Assembly: GCF_020184175.1 (NCBI RefSeq)
Contig: NW_026083086.1
Location: 46,188-110,187 of the forward strand
DNA: 64,000 bases
Direction of reading: 5' to 3'
From: Aphis gossypii
Lineage: Eukaryota; Arthropoda; Insecta; Hemiptera; Aphididae
The notes beneath the pieces were generated by a model. It did no database searches and was not told the DNA's origin. It saw only the letters and a program-made list of their open reading frames with translations. This document shows, piece after piece, positions 1-11,232 of the stretch. How positions within the stretch are numbered: the stretch's first letter is position 1; each line of letters opens with the position of its first letter. A program made the translations under genes and the position numbers.

Positions 1-10
1 ATGAATTTAA

Positions 11-732
11 AAAAAGAATTTAAAAAAACGATTTGCTTCTATACTTTTAGAAGAAGCTTTATCTATAGATGAGCAATTATGCTCAACTAAAGCTCGTCAT
101 TTTCTCAAGCAATATTTACCAATGAAACCTCATAAGTGGGGGTACAAATTTTTTGTATTATGTTTTGTGTCTAGTTTTTCCTACAATTTTGAAATGTATA
201 GTGGCCAAGAAAACAATGACGTTAATAGGTACTCATGGGAACCAGATTTTGGCGCTTCGGGAAATGTAGTCGTTCGACTATGTAGAATAATTCCAAAGAA
301 TATGAATTATAAAGTTTATTTCGATAACTACTACAACACGTCTGTACCATTGATGGTGTATACTGTATATGAAAAACCGTCAAATATGTTCTTTGGGAAA
401 GGTTCGCAGAAATCGTCTAAATAATATTTTATTACCTAATGAAAAGGATTTTTTTAAAAAACCACGAGGTTCGTCCGATTATTGTTTAGCAAACATTAAT
501 AATCAAGAAGTTTTTGCTACATGCTGGCGTGATAACAAGGTAGTAACTTTACTATTTACATTTGTGGAAATCGATCCAATGTCTAAGGTAAAAAGATTTT
601 CAAAAACGGAAAATAAATCCATTGAAATAGACTGTCCACATATTGTAAGTGTATACAATAAACACATGGAAGGAGTAGACCTATTGGATAGCTTGTTAGG
701 ACGACAGAAAATTAAAATAAGAAGTCGTAAAT
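11..732 (+). pseudogene. piggyBac transposase, central DDE part, frameshifted
   Basis: The reading starts in frame 2 after a stop at 8-10. It contains the PGBD-family block KPHKWGYKFFVLC (from 122), YFDNYY (about 315) and then, in frame 3 from about 370, VRRNR, LLPNEKDFFKKPRGSSDY, CWRDNK and NKHMEGVDLLD. These are the conserved blocks of the DDE_Tnp_1_7 domain. The frame change lies between about 370 and 400. No start codon or N-terminal region is present because the window begins inside the gene. At 732 the frame is interrupted by the Sola-like element; it continues without loss of phase at 3446. Confidence 0.9.
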
Positions 733-3441
733 GAATCGCTTTTTGTTAAAAGGGCACATGTTACATTTTTCGTAAAAATGGTTTTATTTTGGTATTCTGT
801 TATTTGTATATAAGTTTATCATATATGTTAAAATGGCACATGTGCTACTTATTATAACAGAGATATAATTTTTTTTATTCTATGATTTTTGTTAATTTAC
901 TGTTAGGCACTGTTGCATAATACTATATTTTATTTTTAGTTTTACCTCGTCGTTATTTCCGTAGTTGTTTGTTATATTATATAATTTAATGACATATTGA
1001 TAATAATTTAGCGCTGTTGCACGATATAATATTTTATTTCCATCAGTTTTATCGCGTCGTTACGTAGTTGTGGTGTATACAATTATTAAAAGGTATTTTT
1101 CTTCATTGTTTCTCGTACTAAAATAAATAAAATTAAGTTATATACTCGTACCTGAGTAAAATGGAATTAGTAAATACAGACGTAATTAATAACGACGATC
1201 AGACGAGGAAAAGAAAGACCAAAAATACTCATCTGTACCAAAGGAATATAATAAAATCTGCCAAATTAACTGGTTCATCTTATGTGAATCATAGAAAAAA
1301 GGAAGTTCCTGCACTTTCTATTGGTGAATCTTGTCGGTAAGCAATTTTTTATCGTTGCCGTTAATATAATAAATATTGTAATAAAAATTGTCGATTATTT
1401 TATTTTAATGGCTTCGTTCGATTTAAAATATTTTAAATTAAACTGTATGCTTTAACGTTTTTTTAAAATTTTCAGCTGCAGAGATAAATGCTTTGAAAAG
1501 TATGGACTTGAAACTATACAGGCTGTGTTTGATTTCTTTCATAACTTTGAAAATTTTCAAACTAAAGATGAACAAGATCAATATTTACAAGGACTCATTG
1601 ATGTTGTTGCAGTGAAAAGACGACGTAAATCCACTAAAGAGAAATTAAATGATAGAGAGGATCCAAAACGAGACTTTTCGTTTAACTATCATGTAATGTT
1701 TGGGAATCAGCGAGAAAAGGTATGTCAACAAGCATTTATTTCTATTTTTGCTCTCTCTTGCAAAAAGATTCGAAGATTAAGGGACTTAAAAGTAAATAAT
1801 GAAATTGCGAAGGACAAAAGGGGCCGGCATACCAGTAACACTCTTCCTGATGATTTAAAACACAAAATATGTGAACATATTTGTTCTTTTCCGGTAAATA
1901 TTAGCCACTACTCTGAAAAAGAAGTTAAGTATTTAGCATCCGAGCTTAATTATAGAAAAATGTTTAATCTTTTTAAAAATAAAAATCCTGAAATCACTAA
2001 AACTTGCTATACCACCTATTGGCAATACTTCAGACAAGAGTTCCCTGATTTACGCTTTGGTCAACCACAGATTGATACATGTTGTACATGTGAGTCACTA
2101 AATGTTAAAATTAAATCACCTCATCTCAACGACGCAGCCAAACGTGTCGCAGTCGTGGAAATGATGGTACACAAAAGAAAGGCTAAGAAGTATTATGCGT
2201 GTATAAAAAAAGAAGTTGAAGATAAACAGAATAATGTTAATGAAAATGTGCTTGCTATTAGTATGGATTATATGATGAATGTTCCGTTGCCTAAGATTCC
2301 TGTGCAAGAACTTTTTTATCTACGTCAATTGACTGGTTATGTTTTTTGTATCCAAAACATTAAACAGAACAAATCAAAAATATTTATTTATCATGAAGGA
2401 CAGGCAAAAAGGGGACCTGACGAGGTTTGTTCTTTTTTAAAACAGTATATTGACAGTGTACCTATGACGTATGATGAAGTCCACGTTTACGCAGACAACT
2501 GTGGTGGACAAAACAAGAATCATGCAGTGTCGCGGTTCTTTTTGGCTTTGACAGACACAGGTCGTTTCAAGAAAGTAAAGCAATTTTTCCCCGTAGTTGG
2601 TCACAGCTATTCACCATGTGATAGAGATTTTGCTATAATTAAAAGGTCTTTAAGAAAATGCAATCGCTTGTACACCATTAGAGAGCTTACGGAACTTATC
2701 GTCAAAAGTAGCGTGGATCAAAAGTTCATTATGGTAGAGGTAAATGAGAAAATGATTTTAGATTTCCAGTCATGGTGGGGGAAGTACTACAAAATAAGTC
2801 CTATTTCACAAGAAACTAAAAGGAAACCAAAACAACAACAGACTAGTTTTGGAATAAGCTCGTATTACCATTTCGAGTACGACACAGCTGCCAAAGGTGT
2901 TTGTAAAGCAATGTCTTGTATCAACGGTCTCGTTGTAAACACATTCTGCTTGGCCAATTCAACTCGAACTCCAATCCAACTTCCTCAAGACCTACTGTAC
3001 ACAGATATTGGAGTCTCAATGAATCCAGCTAAACTTGAAGACATTCAGAAGACATTGGACTATATACCAGATGAACATAAAGACTATTATCTTGACATTA
3101 TAAGCATAAGTATCGTTGCTAGCTATATTTACAATAATGTGTAGTATTATTTTAATATAAAATAAACCAAAACTAAAATTACTTGTAATTATTTGTATAC
3201 TTTTTTTCTGATTTTTGTTAAAAGGGCACTTGTGCAGCACTTTTGAACTTGAATGAACTTGAATTAAATATTTGTACAGTATCGAAATTCAGTATAAATA
3301 ATAAATATTGAGCACTATGAAAATAACGCACATACAATTTTTTTTTTACGTAATCACAATATTTTGGAATTTATGTAGTTTTTTATCATTTCCCAAAAGT
3401 TTATCTGTTGAAACAAATGTCCTTTTAACAAAAAGCGATTC
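733..3441 (+). mobile_element. Sola-like DNA transposon, apparently complete (Sola-like 1)
   Basis: The termini are inverted repeats. The left end begins GAATCGCTTTTTGTTAAAAG and the right end is its reverse complement; the match extends about 29 bp with three mismatches. The 4-bp direct repeat AAAT is at 729-732 and 3442-3445. Removing one copy plus the element restores the piggyBac frame, which proves the boundaries. The terminal motif recurs inside the right end (about 3213-3237) and weakly near 827, as subterminal repeats. One spliced transposase gene fills the element. The superfamily name rests on the 4-bp duplication and on the transposase motif; I cannot search to confirm it. Confidence 0.8.
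1161..3144 (+). CDS. Sola-like transposase, two exons, intact (614 aa)
   Basis: Exon 1 is 1161-1336 (ATG at 1161; donor GT at 1337). Exon 2 is 1476-3144 (acceptor TTTTCAG). The phases agree and the spliced length is 1845 bases with no internal stop. The N-terminus is basic (TRKRKTKN). A Cys cluster CRCRDKC spans the splice site and may be a zinc-binding site. The core has SMDYM, the signature YADNCGGQNKN and VGHSYSPCDRDF, likely acidic catalytic positions of an RNase-H-fold transposase. A further CTCCTCE-type cluster (codons near 2080) could bind metal. It should cut and join its own TIRs in the nucleus. The second Sola-like protein in this window (34216-36071) shares GGQNKN and VGHSF. No defect is visible, so the copy could be young. 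Confidence 0.82.
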
Positions 3442-3445
3442 AAAT

Positions 3446-3876
3446 GGTATTTAAGGATTTTCTATCATTTACTTGATGTGACTGTTGTCAATTCATGGCT
3501 ATTACATAAACGAATAATTGCTCAAAAAAATAAAACTAGGGACAACGTTGAAAAACCTATGACATTATCTGCGTTTAAAGAAGATCTAGTCATATCGCTG
3601 TGCAAAGTTGGTCAGTCAACTAACACTAGAGGAAGGCCGTCAAATACCATAGAGAATGCACTATTACAAAAATCCAAAAAACCAAATGCTTAGAAACCAC
3701 CAAATCAAGATCTACGCATGGATCGCATTGATCACTGGCCGATCGATGCACAAACAAGGATTCGTTGTAAAATGCCAAGTTGCAACGGATATACATGGCA
3801 AGCGTGTGAAAAATGTCAAGTTGGATTATGTGTTGGAAAGGGAAAAACTTGCTTTAGAAAATATCATACAACCTAA
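3446..3876 (+). pseudogene. piggyBac transposase, C-terminal part with zinc-ribbon
   Basis: This continues the 5' part once the element at 733-3441 and one AAAT copy are ignored. It reads WYLRIFYHLLDVTVVNSW and then a basic stretch. An in-frame TAG at 3691-3693 is followed in the same frame by a cysteine-rich tail (RIRCKMPSC, ACEKCQVGLC, GKTCF) that ends at the TAA at 3874. The CxxxxC...CxxC spacing matches the C-terminal zinc-ribbon of piggyBac-derived proteins. Shadow reading frames over the same bases were discarded because only this frame has the cysteines. Confidence 0.88.
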
Positions 3877-3907
3877 TAATATTGCTAATTTAACTATGTA
3901 ATAATTC

Positions 3908-4105
3908 AAATGTGTATTTAATTTAACTAATTTTAGATATCTTTATGTATTATAATATGACAACATTAAAAAAAAATGTCAAATTGGATTATGATTTATT
4001 ATTATTATTTATTATTTTATTTATGATTTATTCTTGTTGTATAAATTAAAATGTGTATAATTTTGACAAATTTTAGGTATATCTATTATAATATGACAAC
4101 ATTTT
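3908..4105. repeat. Imperfect tandem duplication in piggyBac 3' region
   Basis: The stretch ending TATTATAATATGACAACATT occurs near 3950-3968 and again near 4085-4104, each preceded by a similar AAATGTGTAT segment. The unit is about 140 bases. It is non-coding and lies between the transposase stop and the right terminus of the piggyBac relic. Confidence 0.6.
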
Positions 4106-4630
4106 AGAAAAATTAAAATATATTAATTTATTCTATTTTTCGTAGTTACAAATGCATAATGTTGCTCTACAGCAACAACCAACTTTTTCAACTTTTTCAA
4201 CACTTGAAATTAAAATGGATTTTTTTAATTATTTTTTACGTATTCTATAGCTTTAGAACTATTTAAAAACAATTTTTTTATAACAATAAAAAAAATCATG
4301 CATTGTAGGGTTAAGGCTTGACCAAAACCGGTCCACCATATCTAGAATTTAAAAGTGCTACCAAGAAACAAATATTTCCTTTTTTTTTAAGTTGTATGTG
4401 GTTATTGGGTGTACTGTTAAACTACAATTTTCGATATGATGATTCACGTAACCAAGACCATAACAACAACACGCGACTTCCACGGATTATAAGACTGTCG
4501 ATTTTCGTACTCCATTCCGGTTACATCATGACTTTTCACTCTCCAGTCTCCATTCAACTTGTGTTTTATTTGCTGTTCTATAGTTGATATTTTATTTTAT
4601 TTTTGTGGTATTTTATACATTATTTACGAA

Positions 4631-5396
4631 ATGTCTTTCGTTGTTAAAAATAGCTCGGGTAGTAGATGCTCGTTGGTGTATTATACCAGCCTTTGGTCGA
4701 GTTACAATGATGAAGTACGGATATCATTTTTTAAATTTCCAAAAGATCATCAAAGGTAAGAACCGTTTGTATTTATATTATTTACTAAATGTAATGTTCT
4801 ATTTAATGTTAAGCATTTGTCCATTATTTTATCTATCTACCCATAAAATGCAACCTACGTATTTATTACAAATAACAATAAACATGTATACTAATAAGAA
4901 TGTTATTGCTACCTACCTATTCGTAATAATATACTATCTTTAATGAACTACCTACATGTATTGCTTAAAATAATGTAAAACATTGGACATGTGCCTAATT
5001 TGTATTTTTTTTTTTAATGTGTACAAAAGTACTAGATGTAAAATGTAATTATTATTTTAACTTTAGGTGTGCTTCTTGGGTTGAAAAATGTGAAGCACAA
5101 TATTTACCAACTACAGACCTTGATGTTCTACACAAAACGTACAAGTTATGCTTCTTACATTTTGAAAATGGAATTTTTATGAATGCAATAAAAAAAAACT
5201 GAATCAGACTGCGATTTCAACAATATTTGCTAAAACCCCAGTTGTATCTAAAAATATTTCTTTAGTTGGCTCAGAAAATATTGAAATTTCAAACGTATCA
5301 AATGATATTAGTTCAATGACTGATGACTGATACTCCTAATAGTAAGATATATAATAATCCTTTCAAAAATGAAAAACATCAAATGGATCATTTAAC
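4631..5396 (+). pseudogene. THAP-domain exons of a P/THAP9-type element
   Basis: Exon 1 (4631-4755) encodes a degraded THAP start with FFKFPKDHQR and ends at a good donor (AAAG|GTAAG). Exon 2 starts at 5067 after TTTAG, in phase, with CASWVEKC and LCFLHF, the Trp and C-x2-H of a THAP zinc finger. The frame then slips in an A run (about 5190-5199) into LNQTAISTIF, the usual end of THAP domains. The first Cys pair is not clearly conserved. The piece stops at the ISL2EU insertion (5397). The same element's transposase C-terminus resumes at 9184, so the central catalytic region is missing. The interval 4315-4630 is non-coding. Confidence 0.6.
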
Positions 5397-5652
5397 TATA
5401 GAGACCGAGCAGTGGTACAGCTATCGCTCCCAGTGGTAAATTTGCTTACTTTTACCGGGAAACAAATCACACGCAAAATGTGTTATATTAATAATATTGC
5501 ATGTATTCCATTTGATTTATAAACATTTTGATACGTACTTTGCGTAATTTACTATACACTTTACGTATAAACATTGTAGATAGGTATCTTAAGTTTAAAA
5601 CTAAACCATTTATATAGTTATTTTAATTTTCTTTATAATAAAATATATAAAT

Positions 5653-7249
5653 ATGAATAAAAAATCGAATAACAATTGTTGTGTTGTGAATTGCAATAAT
5701 ACATACAAAAATACAACAAATATAAAATTTTATAATTTTCCAAATCGGCACATGAGAAAAAAACAAAAGACTGTTGGATTAAAGCAGTTAACAGAGTTGA
5801 GTAAGTAAATGAGATATAAATAATAAAAAATAAATTATTTTAAATAAAAATGTATAAAATATTATATACATTTATAGTCATTTATCAAAGTATTTATTTG
5901 AATTATATGTTACCTTATTAAAGTATTAATGGAAAACCTTGGATTCCAACAAAGAACAGTGTCATTTGTAGTGCTCATTTTGTTGGAAATAAGAAATCAC
6001 TTGATCCAAGGAGTCCTTCATATATACCAACAATATTCCCAAAACTTTATAGAAAGAAATTGAATGACCCATTACAACAAAGTGCAAGATATGAACGAGC
6101 TATTAATCGTGGTGCCCTAGCTATTGAAAATCAATCAAACAATTCTGATGAAGTTGTAGGAGTCTTACCCCTTATAATAGATCAAAATATATAAATACTT
6201 CAGTTAGTATATGTACACAAGTAGCATTTGATGTGCCTGATGATAATTTTATATTTTCTTGTGATTTTGATGGTAATAATATTAGCACTCAAGTATCAAT
6301 TCCTAAATTATTTCATAATTTTAATAAACCTACTATGGTTGAAAAATCTTGTGGGTTAGATTTTGAAAAACCAACATTTTGTTTTTCTAAAATTTCATTT
6401 CATGGGTATGATTCAATCAAGTCAGAAAATTCATTAAAAGACTTAACTGGCACAACTTTTGAAATATTTAACTTTTTTTTGAAACTTTTACCTCAAAGTA
6501 ATAGATTAATTATAAGTCAGGAAAATACTCTATTAATTTGTTTGATGAAATTAAAACTTGGACTAACATATTCATCTTTAAGCACATTTTTTTCGATTCA
6601 CAGAACAACTGTAGTAGGGTTTTTTCAGAGTGTTTACTATTTTTAAGTCAGAAATGTAAACATTTAATATTTTGGCCCAGTAAAAGTACAATAATGGAAA
6701 CGTTACCAGAAGTTTTTAAAAAAATTACCCAAATTGTAGGTGCATTATTGACTGCACAGAAATTCGGTCAGAACAGCCTAAAACTGTGGAGCAGAGGGTT
6801 TGTATGTATTCACATTATAAAGGAGGATATACTATTAAAGTACTTGTTGCCATTACTCCAAATGGAATGGTTAGCTTTTTGTCTAAATCGTATGGTGGTA
6901 AATCCAGTGACAGTTATATCACTAACGATTCTGGTTTTTTGAATAAACTTGAACCTGGAGACCAGGTCCTTGCAGATAAGGGGTTTCCAGGGATAAAAAC
7001 AGGTGTTGATGATCAAAATAGTATTCTTGTAATTCCTCCCATGCTCCATAATGGTAGATTTACTGAGGAAGAAGTTCTAAGTACTTATAATGTTGCTAGT
7101 GTGAGAATACATATTGAGAGGCTTTTTGCTAGGTTAAAACATTTAATGTACTTAATAAAATTACATCTGATCTATTGGTATATATAGATAACATTTTATT
7201 TATGTGTTGTGTGTTAGTAAATTTAAGCAATCCAATAATAAAACAATAA
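5653..7249 (+). pseudogene. ISL2EU transposase: THAP zinc finger, HTH_Tnp_4, DDE_Tnp_4
   Basis: The start ATG at 5653 opens a THAP domain (CCVVNC, FYNFPN). After a slip in an A run near 5757-5763 it continues CWIKAVNR to a donor near 5811. Exon 2 from about 5920 has KPWIPTKNSVICSAHF and YIPTIFP, the second half of the THAP. A helix-turn-helix follows near 6520-6640 (LLICLMKLKLGLTYSSLS, IHRTTV), then FWPSK. The DDE core is split over frames: first Asp in DCTEIR (about 6753), second in LADKGFP (about 6977), Glu in IHIERLF (about 7113). The last frame ends at 7249. Frame changes near 5760, 6165, 6645, 6750 and 7160 make it inactive as read. Confidence 0.8.
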
Positions 7250-7377
7250 CACATTTATATAAAAACAATTTATTATTATTTCTTAATTTACAATGTTAAA
7301 TAGATGTAAGTACCATATGATTTACTGATACGTATATAATATATATTAATCATATAAGCCTCTTGCAATATGACTAT

Positions 7378-8852
7378 TTATTTGATGTTACATAAGTTTG
7401 GTAAATAATATGAAAAATAAAATGTATCTAACTTAGAAATTAAGTTAGACAAGAATATTGGATCTTTTTTTATAACCAACAATAAAGGTTCAATAAAATT
7501 GAAAATATAAAAGTGACAATCATTTAAACCTGTACAGTACATTAAAATTTGAATTTGTGTATAATACACATGGCTAGCTTTTAAAACAAGTTCTCCGTTT
7601 GAAATTTTTAAATAAGACAATTTTGGTATTCCAGTACTTGGATCAATTATTGGTTTTTTTTTGCAGGAACTAGGACATTTAATTCTAATACTGAGATAAT
7701 TTCTCCATTTTTCAAAATCAAACCATCAGGATAGCACAAATCCAAGGTTTAGATGAATGAATAATAAGTCCACTTTTAATTACATCAACATTGTATGAAG
7801 AAGAGAACAACGTAAATGCTTTGTTTTCAGTCTGTAATCCATATAAAACATTAGATGCTCCTTTTCTTTGATTTCCGTCTCATTTATTAAAGATATGGCC
7901 AATTTATTTTTACTTTTCTCAGATTTAGATTTTAATGTTTTTATTTTATGAGCTTTTAAACTAGCTGAAATGCGAAATTTTCTGTATTCTAACCAAAAAA
8001 TGTTTTGGGATTGGTTCAGTGTTTGATTAAAAATATGTTTATTGTATCAGCATTAACAGAAATATGTGTAAAGAAAAAAATGTGTTCAACACAATTTAAT
8101 GGAAATATAAAATAATTTGAAGAAGCCTCATTATGAACTTGTTTCCTAATAAGATTAGATAAGTGTACAGCATTTTTTTCAATTTTTAATTGTTCAACAA
8201 TCGTATCAATTATATTAAGCAATGTGTTAGAGCATATTCTATCAATTTCAGTTCGTTCTTCTTCATAAATATTTCTAGATACAGAGCATGGTATTGAAAG
8301 TATATTATGATCCTGAATGAGTATTTTATGATTTATTGCAGGTACATCAGTATTCAAACGTTTTTGTGGGAAAAGTTCTGAAATTGTTTTCCCTTTCTTA
8401 TATAAATTTTCACCAACTTTTGAGGGCTTTCCCCAAACCTGAGGCTCGTTTGTTTTGGAGGTCCCCTCTTCATTATTAATATAAATCATTACAGCTGCTA
8501 TATGCTTACAGCAAGATCCAGCCCCAGCTGCACATTGACAATAAGCATTTTTAACATTTCTTAAACCATCTAACTATTAAAATATTAAACAAAATAATAA
8601 AATCTACTACTAATAAAAAATTCTACCAAAAAAATCTTATTTAATTACCTCAAGTTTCACTTTATAAGGCTCTAAAGTAACACTTGTTTGTCTAACAACT
8701 GAACCAGTTACTACACTTAACCCATCAATAAGCTTCAGTTCCTGAACTCCAAACACATGATTACTGTCATATAACATTTTACCCTTATTATTTTTATATG
8801 AAAAGTGTGGTTTAATATTTTGAAACCCATACTTTATTATTAAATTTGCCAT
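7378..8852 (-). pseudogene. YqaJ-type nuclease of the ISL2EU element
   Basis: The gene starts at ATG 8852 (MANLIIKYGF), has a short intron about 8649-8575, then a SWIM-like zinc motif CQCAAGAG-CCKHI. A linker leads to the YqaJ recombinase domain: WLEYRKFRISASLKAHKI, GLIIHSSKPW, PDGL, IKCP and YYTQIQILMYCTGL. The Asp, ExK and QxxxQ positions match the PD-(D/E)xK fold of this family. A one-base loss near 7680-7685 falls exactly on the ExK motif, and further slips are seen near 8030 and 7725, so the protein is not functional as read. It faces the transposase tail to tail, 129 bases from its stop. Confidence 0.75.
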
Positions 8853-9183
8853 TGTTGTAAAATAAATGTGTACACTACAATTATTATAAAAAAAAACTCG
8901 TTGCTAAAGGTAATAGCTAAGCTAATAAAAGTACGTTTTAATATAGATAATCATAATATATTAATCAAATTTGAAATGTCAACAACCTCCTTAATCAATG
9001 TGACATCAAATTATTATATTTATAAAAATACAATGATTAATTAATTATTATTGTATTTATAGTTGTATAATTTGTATTACGGCCTAATAGAATGTATACA
9101 AATAATAACAACATCGTCCCGGAATTAGTATTCATAATGTCCACCAGAGCGCGATGTTTCCCGACGTATGCACAGTCTCTATA

Positions 9184-9783
9184 ATGGAAAAAATGTTTAA
9201 AAACATGAAAGTAATTCATAAGTTTAACGGATCTGATGTAACTAAAAAAGTAAATTTTATTAATGGGTGGTTGATTAGTATATCTGGTTTAAAAATGTTG
9301 TGGAATTCCTTAAACCCTGAACAAAATGAAGAATATACCCTTCGTACTGGTAGAATTAATCAAGATTGTTTAGAAAATTTATTTGGGACATTTCGTCAAC
9401 AACATGGTAACAATTATAACCCCACCCCTATCCAGTTTATTTGGGCCTTTAAAAAAATATTTTGTCTCGAATATTTCAAGCATTCACCAAGTGCGAATCG
9501 CATCGAAGATATAGATAAAGTTCTTTGTCAAGTAAAAGAATTAAAAAATTTATCACCGTCATTTCTAGAAATTTTAAATCCTAAACAAACAAATAATCCT
9601 TTTAAATTTACTCCTATCACTATTGGTACAGTTGATTACCAAAAATTAAATATCCCTGAAACCAATTCTCTTACTTATATATGCGGCTATTTAATGAGAA
9701 AATGTTTAGACAAACATGTTTGTCAAGATTTTATAAATTATGCTATTTTTCAACAAAAGCTAGAACCATCTTTTTTTTTTTAA
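9184..9783 (+). pseudogene. P/THAP9-type transposase, C-terminal part
   Basis: The reading contains GWLISISGLKMLW, then TGRINQDCLENLFGTFRQQHG, NNYNPTPIQF and YICGYLMRKCLDKH. The G-R-x-N-Q-D-x-L-E-N-F-G block, the NPTPIQF block and the CGYLxxKCL block are hallmarks of P-element and THAP9 proteins. It follows the right end of the ISL2EU element directly; any start codon upstream of 9184 lies inside that TIR and is not meaningful. The end is cut off at a T run (9772-9781) and lacks the last part of the family. Joined with 4631-5396 it would be an internally deleted P element. Confidence 0.8.
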
Positions 9784-9848
9784 CCTTAAGATAATAATAA
9801 AAACAAAAAAATAATTTAAAAAAAATGTATTTTTATTTTACAAACTAT

Positions 9849-11080
9849 TTACAATTTTCTAACATCGCCATTAAATGGATTATAAGTTATAATTTGGTCA
9901 TGCAAGATGAGGCAATAAGCTGCAGTCTTTTCTGGAATGGTGGTATCGGTTTTAAATTCCACTCGAACGTCTACGGTCGAGGATTTAACGTTGTCATTCT
10001 GACGCAAAAGATCGACAACGACGATTGGTACACGATTTTGAAAATATGTTTTGACAATAATGGCTCGCTGAAGTCTCTTTCATAGTATAATTTTTGAAAA
10101 TCTGTGCACGCTTTGTACAATATGGAAGTTTGTTTGTTTTGAAAGTCTGCTCGAAAATCTACATATGGATATACTTCAGAATTTAAGTATACCTTAAGGT
10201 TTTTCAATCGACAGGGGTCGAATTGGCCGACATCGAGTGTTGTATTATTTTTTCGATTTGTTTGAAATCCAATCAATACAAATCTGGGCTTTTCAAGTAA
10301 ATTGCTAGACTTTATCGTCCACGAATGTGAAGTAATTTTAGGGAGTACGAGATATTCGCAGAGATACCATGTTCTGAACGCACATGATAATGTCATACAA
10401 GAATCCAATATTTTTAACAGCTTTAATTTTTCTTTATCACTAACTTTTATGAAAGGCATCTTCCATATTATCTTGGTAAGTTCAATTGTAATTTTTTTAT
10501 TTTTCTCAACGTTATTATCTCCGGAACCCACAACATGAATAGCGTCAAAATCGGTAGACGAGCGATTGATAACCAATTGTTGATTACAATTAAGTAATAC
10601 TTTTTTGTAATCTTCAAAAAATCCAAATAAATGTTTTAGCGGAACGCAGCCGGTAAATACATTGTTGGTAATGAAATTTTTATTGTTATCGTCAGTAATC
10701 GGTCTCCAAGCCGCATTCTCCAAAGTGTGTAAATCGTTTGGAGTATACGAACAGTATCCTTTCAAACATGACGAAATTCCTGATGATTTTATTTTCTGCA
10801 CAACTATTCTGTTTATCTCGTACCGCATTTCAGAGAATAAAAATGCCAATCCGTTATTCGAAAAACAAACGTCTCCAACGACATCTGCAGGTTTATTCAT
10901 TTTTCCTTCGATGTAAAGATAACTCTCACATGGTAATGTGTAGTTATCCATATTCAGAACATTTATCCTAATATCATCGTTATTAGAAAAAGATATGTTC
11001 GAATATGGAGTAAACGACTGATAATTAATTTGTGTTATTTTACACTCGTCGGCTACAACGTCTAAATATGTGTCATCCAT
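9849..11080 (-). pseudogene. Maverick major capsid protein, double jelly-roll type, frameshifted
   Basis: The ATG at 11080 overlaps the stop of the upstream small ORF (TAATG). The first about 340 codons are open and match the insect double jelly-roll-like capsid family of Polintons: a DETYLD-like start, NAAW, and a beta-rich body. A frame change near 10060 separates the last about 70 codons, which contain the family's conserved C-terminal AYCLILHD block; the gene ends at 9849. It would form the virion shell of a Polinton. Truncation at 9971 in the uncorrected frame removes the C-terminal strands, so this copy is unlikely to work. Confidence 0.82.
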
Positions 11081-11232
11081 TATTGCAAGGAACGGAGAAA
11101 ATTTAAATTATTTTTCGTGAGTTTGATTTCAGTTTTTTTCGGCTTAGATGTTGACTTTTTAACTGCTGGCACTTCACTAACTGGTTTTTTGATTTTAGCT
11201 CTATTTATATTTATGTTAAATTTGAGAGCCAT
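11080..11232 (-). CDS. Small basic Maverick ORF (50 aa) just upstream of the capsid gene
   Basis: The ATG at 11232 lies inside the 3' end of the preceding gene. The TAA overlaps the capsid ATG as TAATG, so the three genes overlap end to start in different frames. The product is Lys-rich, with repeated KKP/PKK motifs, and has no membrane segment. I do not recognise it; a small DNA-binding or virion protein is possible given the charge and position. Confidence 0.45.
   Translation of the reverse strand: MALKFNININRAKIKKPVSEVPAVKKSTSKPKKTEIKLTKNNLNFLRSLQ

Larger units (their letters stand above)
1..4310 (+). mobile_element. piggyBac-like DNA transposon, left end outside window, split by a Sola-like element
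   Basis: The right terminus is at 4310: the sequence ends CATTGTAGGG and is followed by TTAA (4311-4314). On the other strand this reads TTAA-CCCTACAATG, the expected form of a piggyBac end. The transposase reading frame starts before or near base 11 and resumes after the inserted element at 3446. The left TIR is not in the window. From 3877 to 4310 the element is non-coding and AT-rich, with a short stem-loop (GTTGCT/AGCAAC) near 4160. The copy is dead because of a frameshift, a nonsense codon and the 2.7-kb insertion. Confidence 0.85.
5397..9183 (+). mobile_element. ISL2EU-type DNA transposon (degenerate)
   Basis: The ends are inverted: TATAGAGACC at 5397 and GTCTCTATA at 9175-9183. Weaker similarity runs some 40 bp inward (AGCAGTGG and ATCGCTCCC on the left against GCGCTCTGGTGG on the other strand at the right). 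The duplication is 2 bp, TA or AT; the palindromic end makes it ambiguous. It carries a THAP/HTH/DDE transposase on the plus strand and a convergent YqaJ-type nuclease gene on the minus strand. As I recall, this gene pair is characteristic of ISL2EU elements. Both genes have several frame breaks. It sits inside the P/THAP9 relic. Confidence 0.65.

Noticed and set aside
4318..4943. Hydrophobic plus-strand frames near the P relic
   Set aside because: They are AT-composition frames; only the frame with the THAP-like FFKFPKD and a proper donor is supported.
7378..8852. YqaJ domain as evidence for a prophage
   Set aside because: It is spliced, lies within an element with TIRs and faces a THAP-DDE transposase; it fits an ISL2EU transposon in a eukaryote.
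10302..10971. Plus-strand frames of 77-84 codons over the capsid gene
   Set aside because: They are shadows of the minus-strand capsid frame, which has family motifs.
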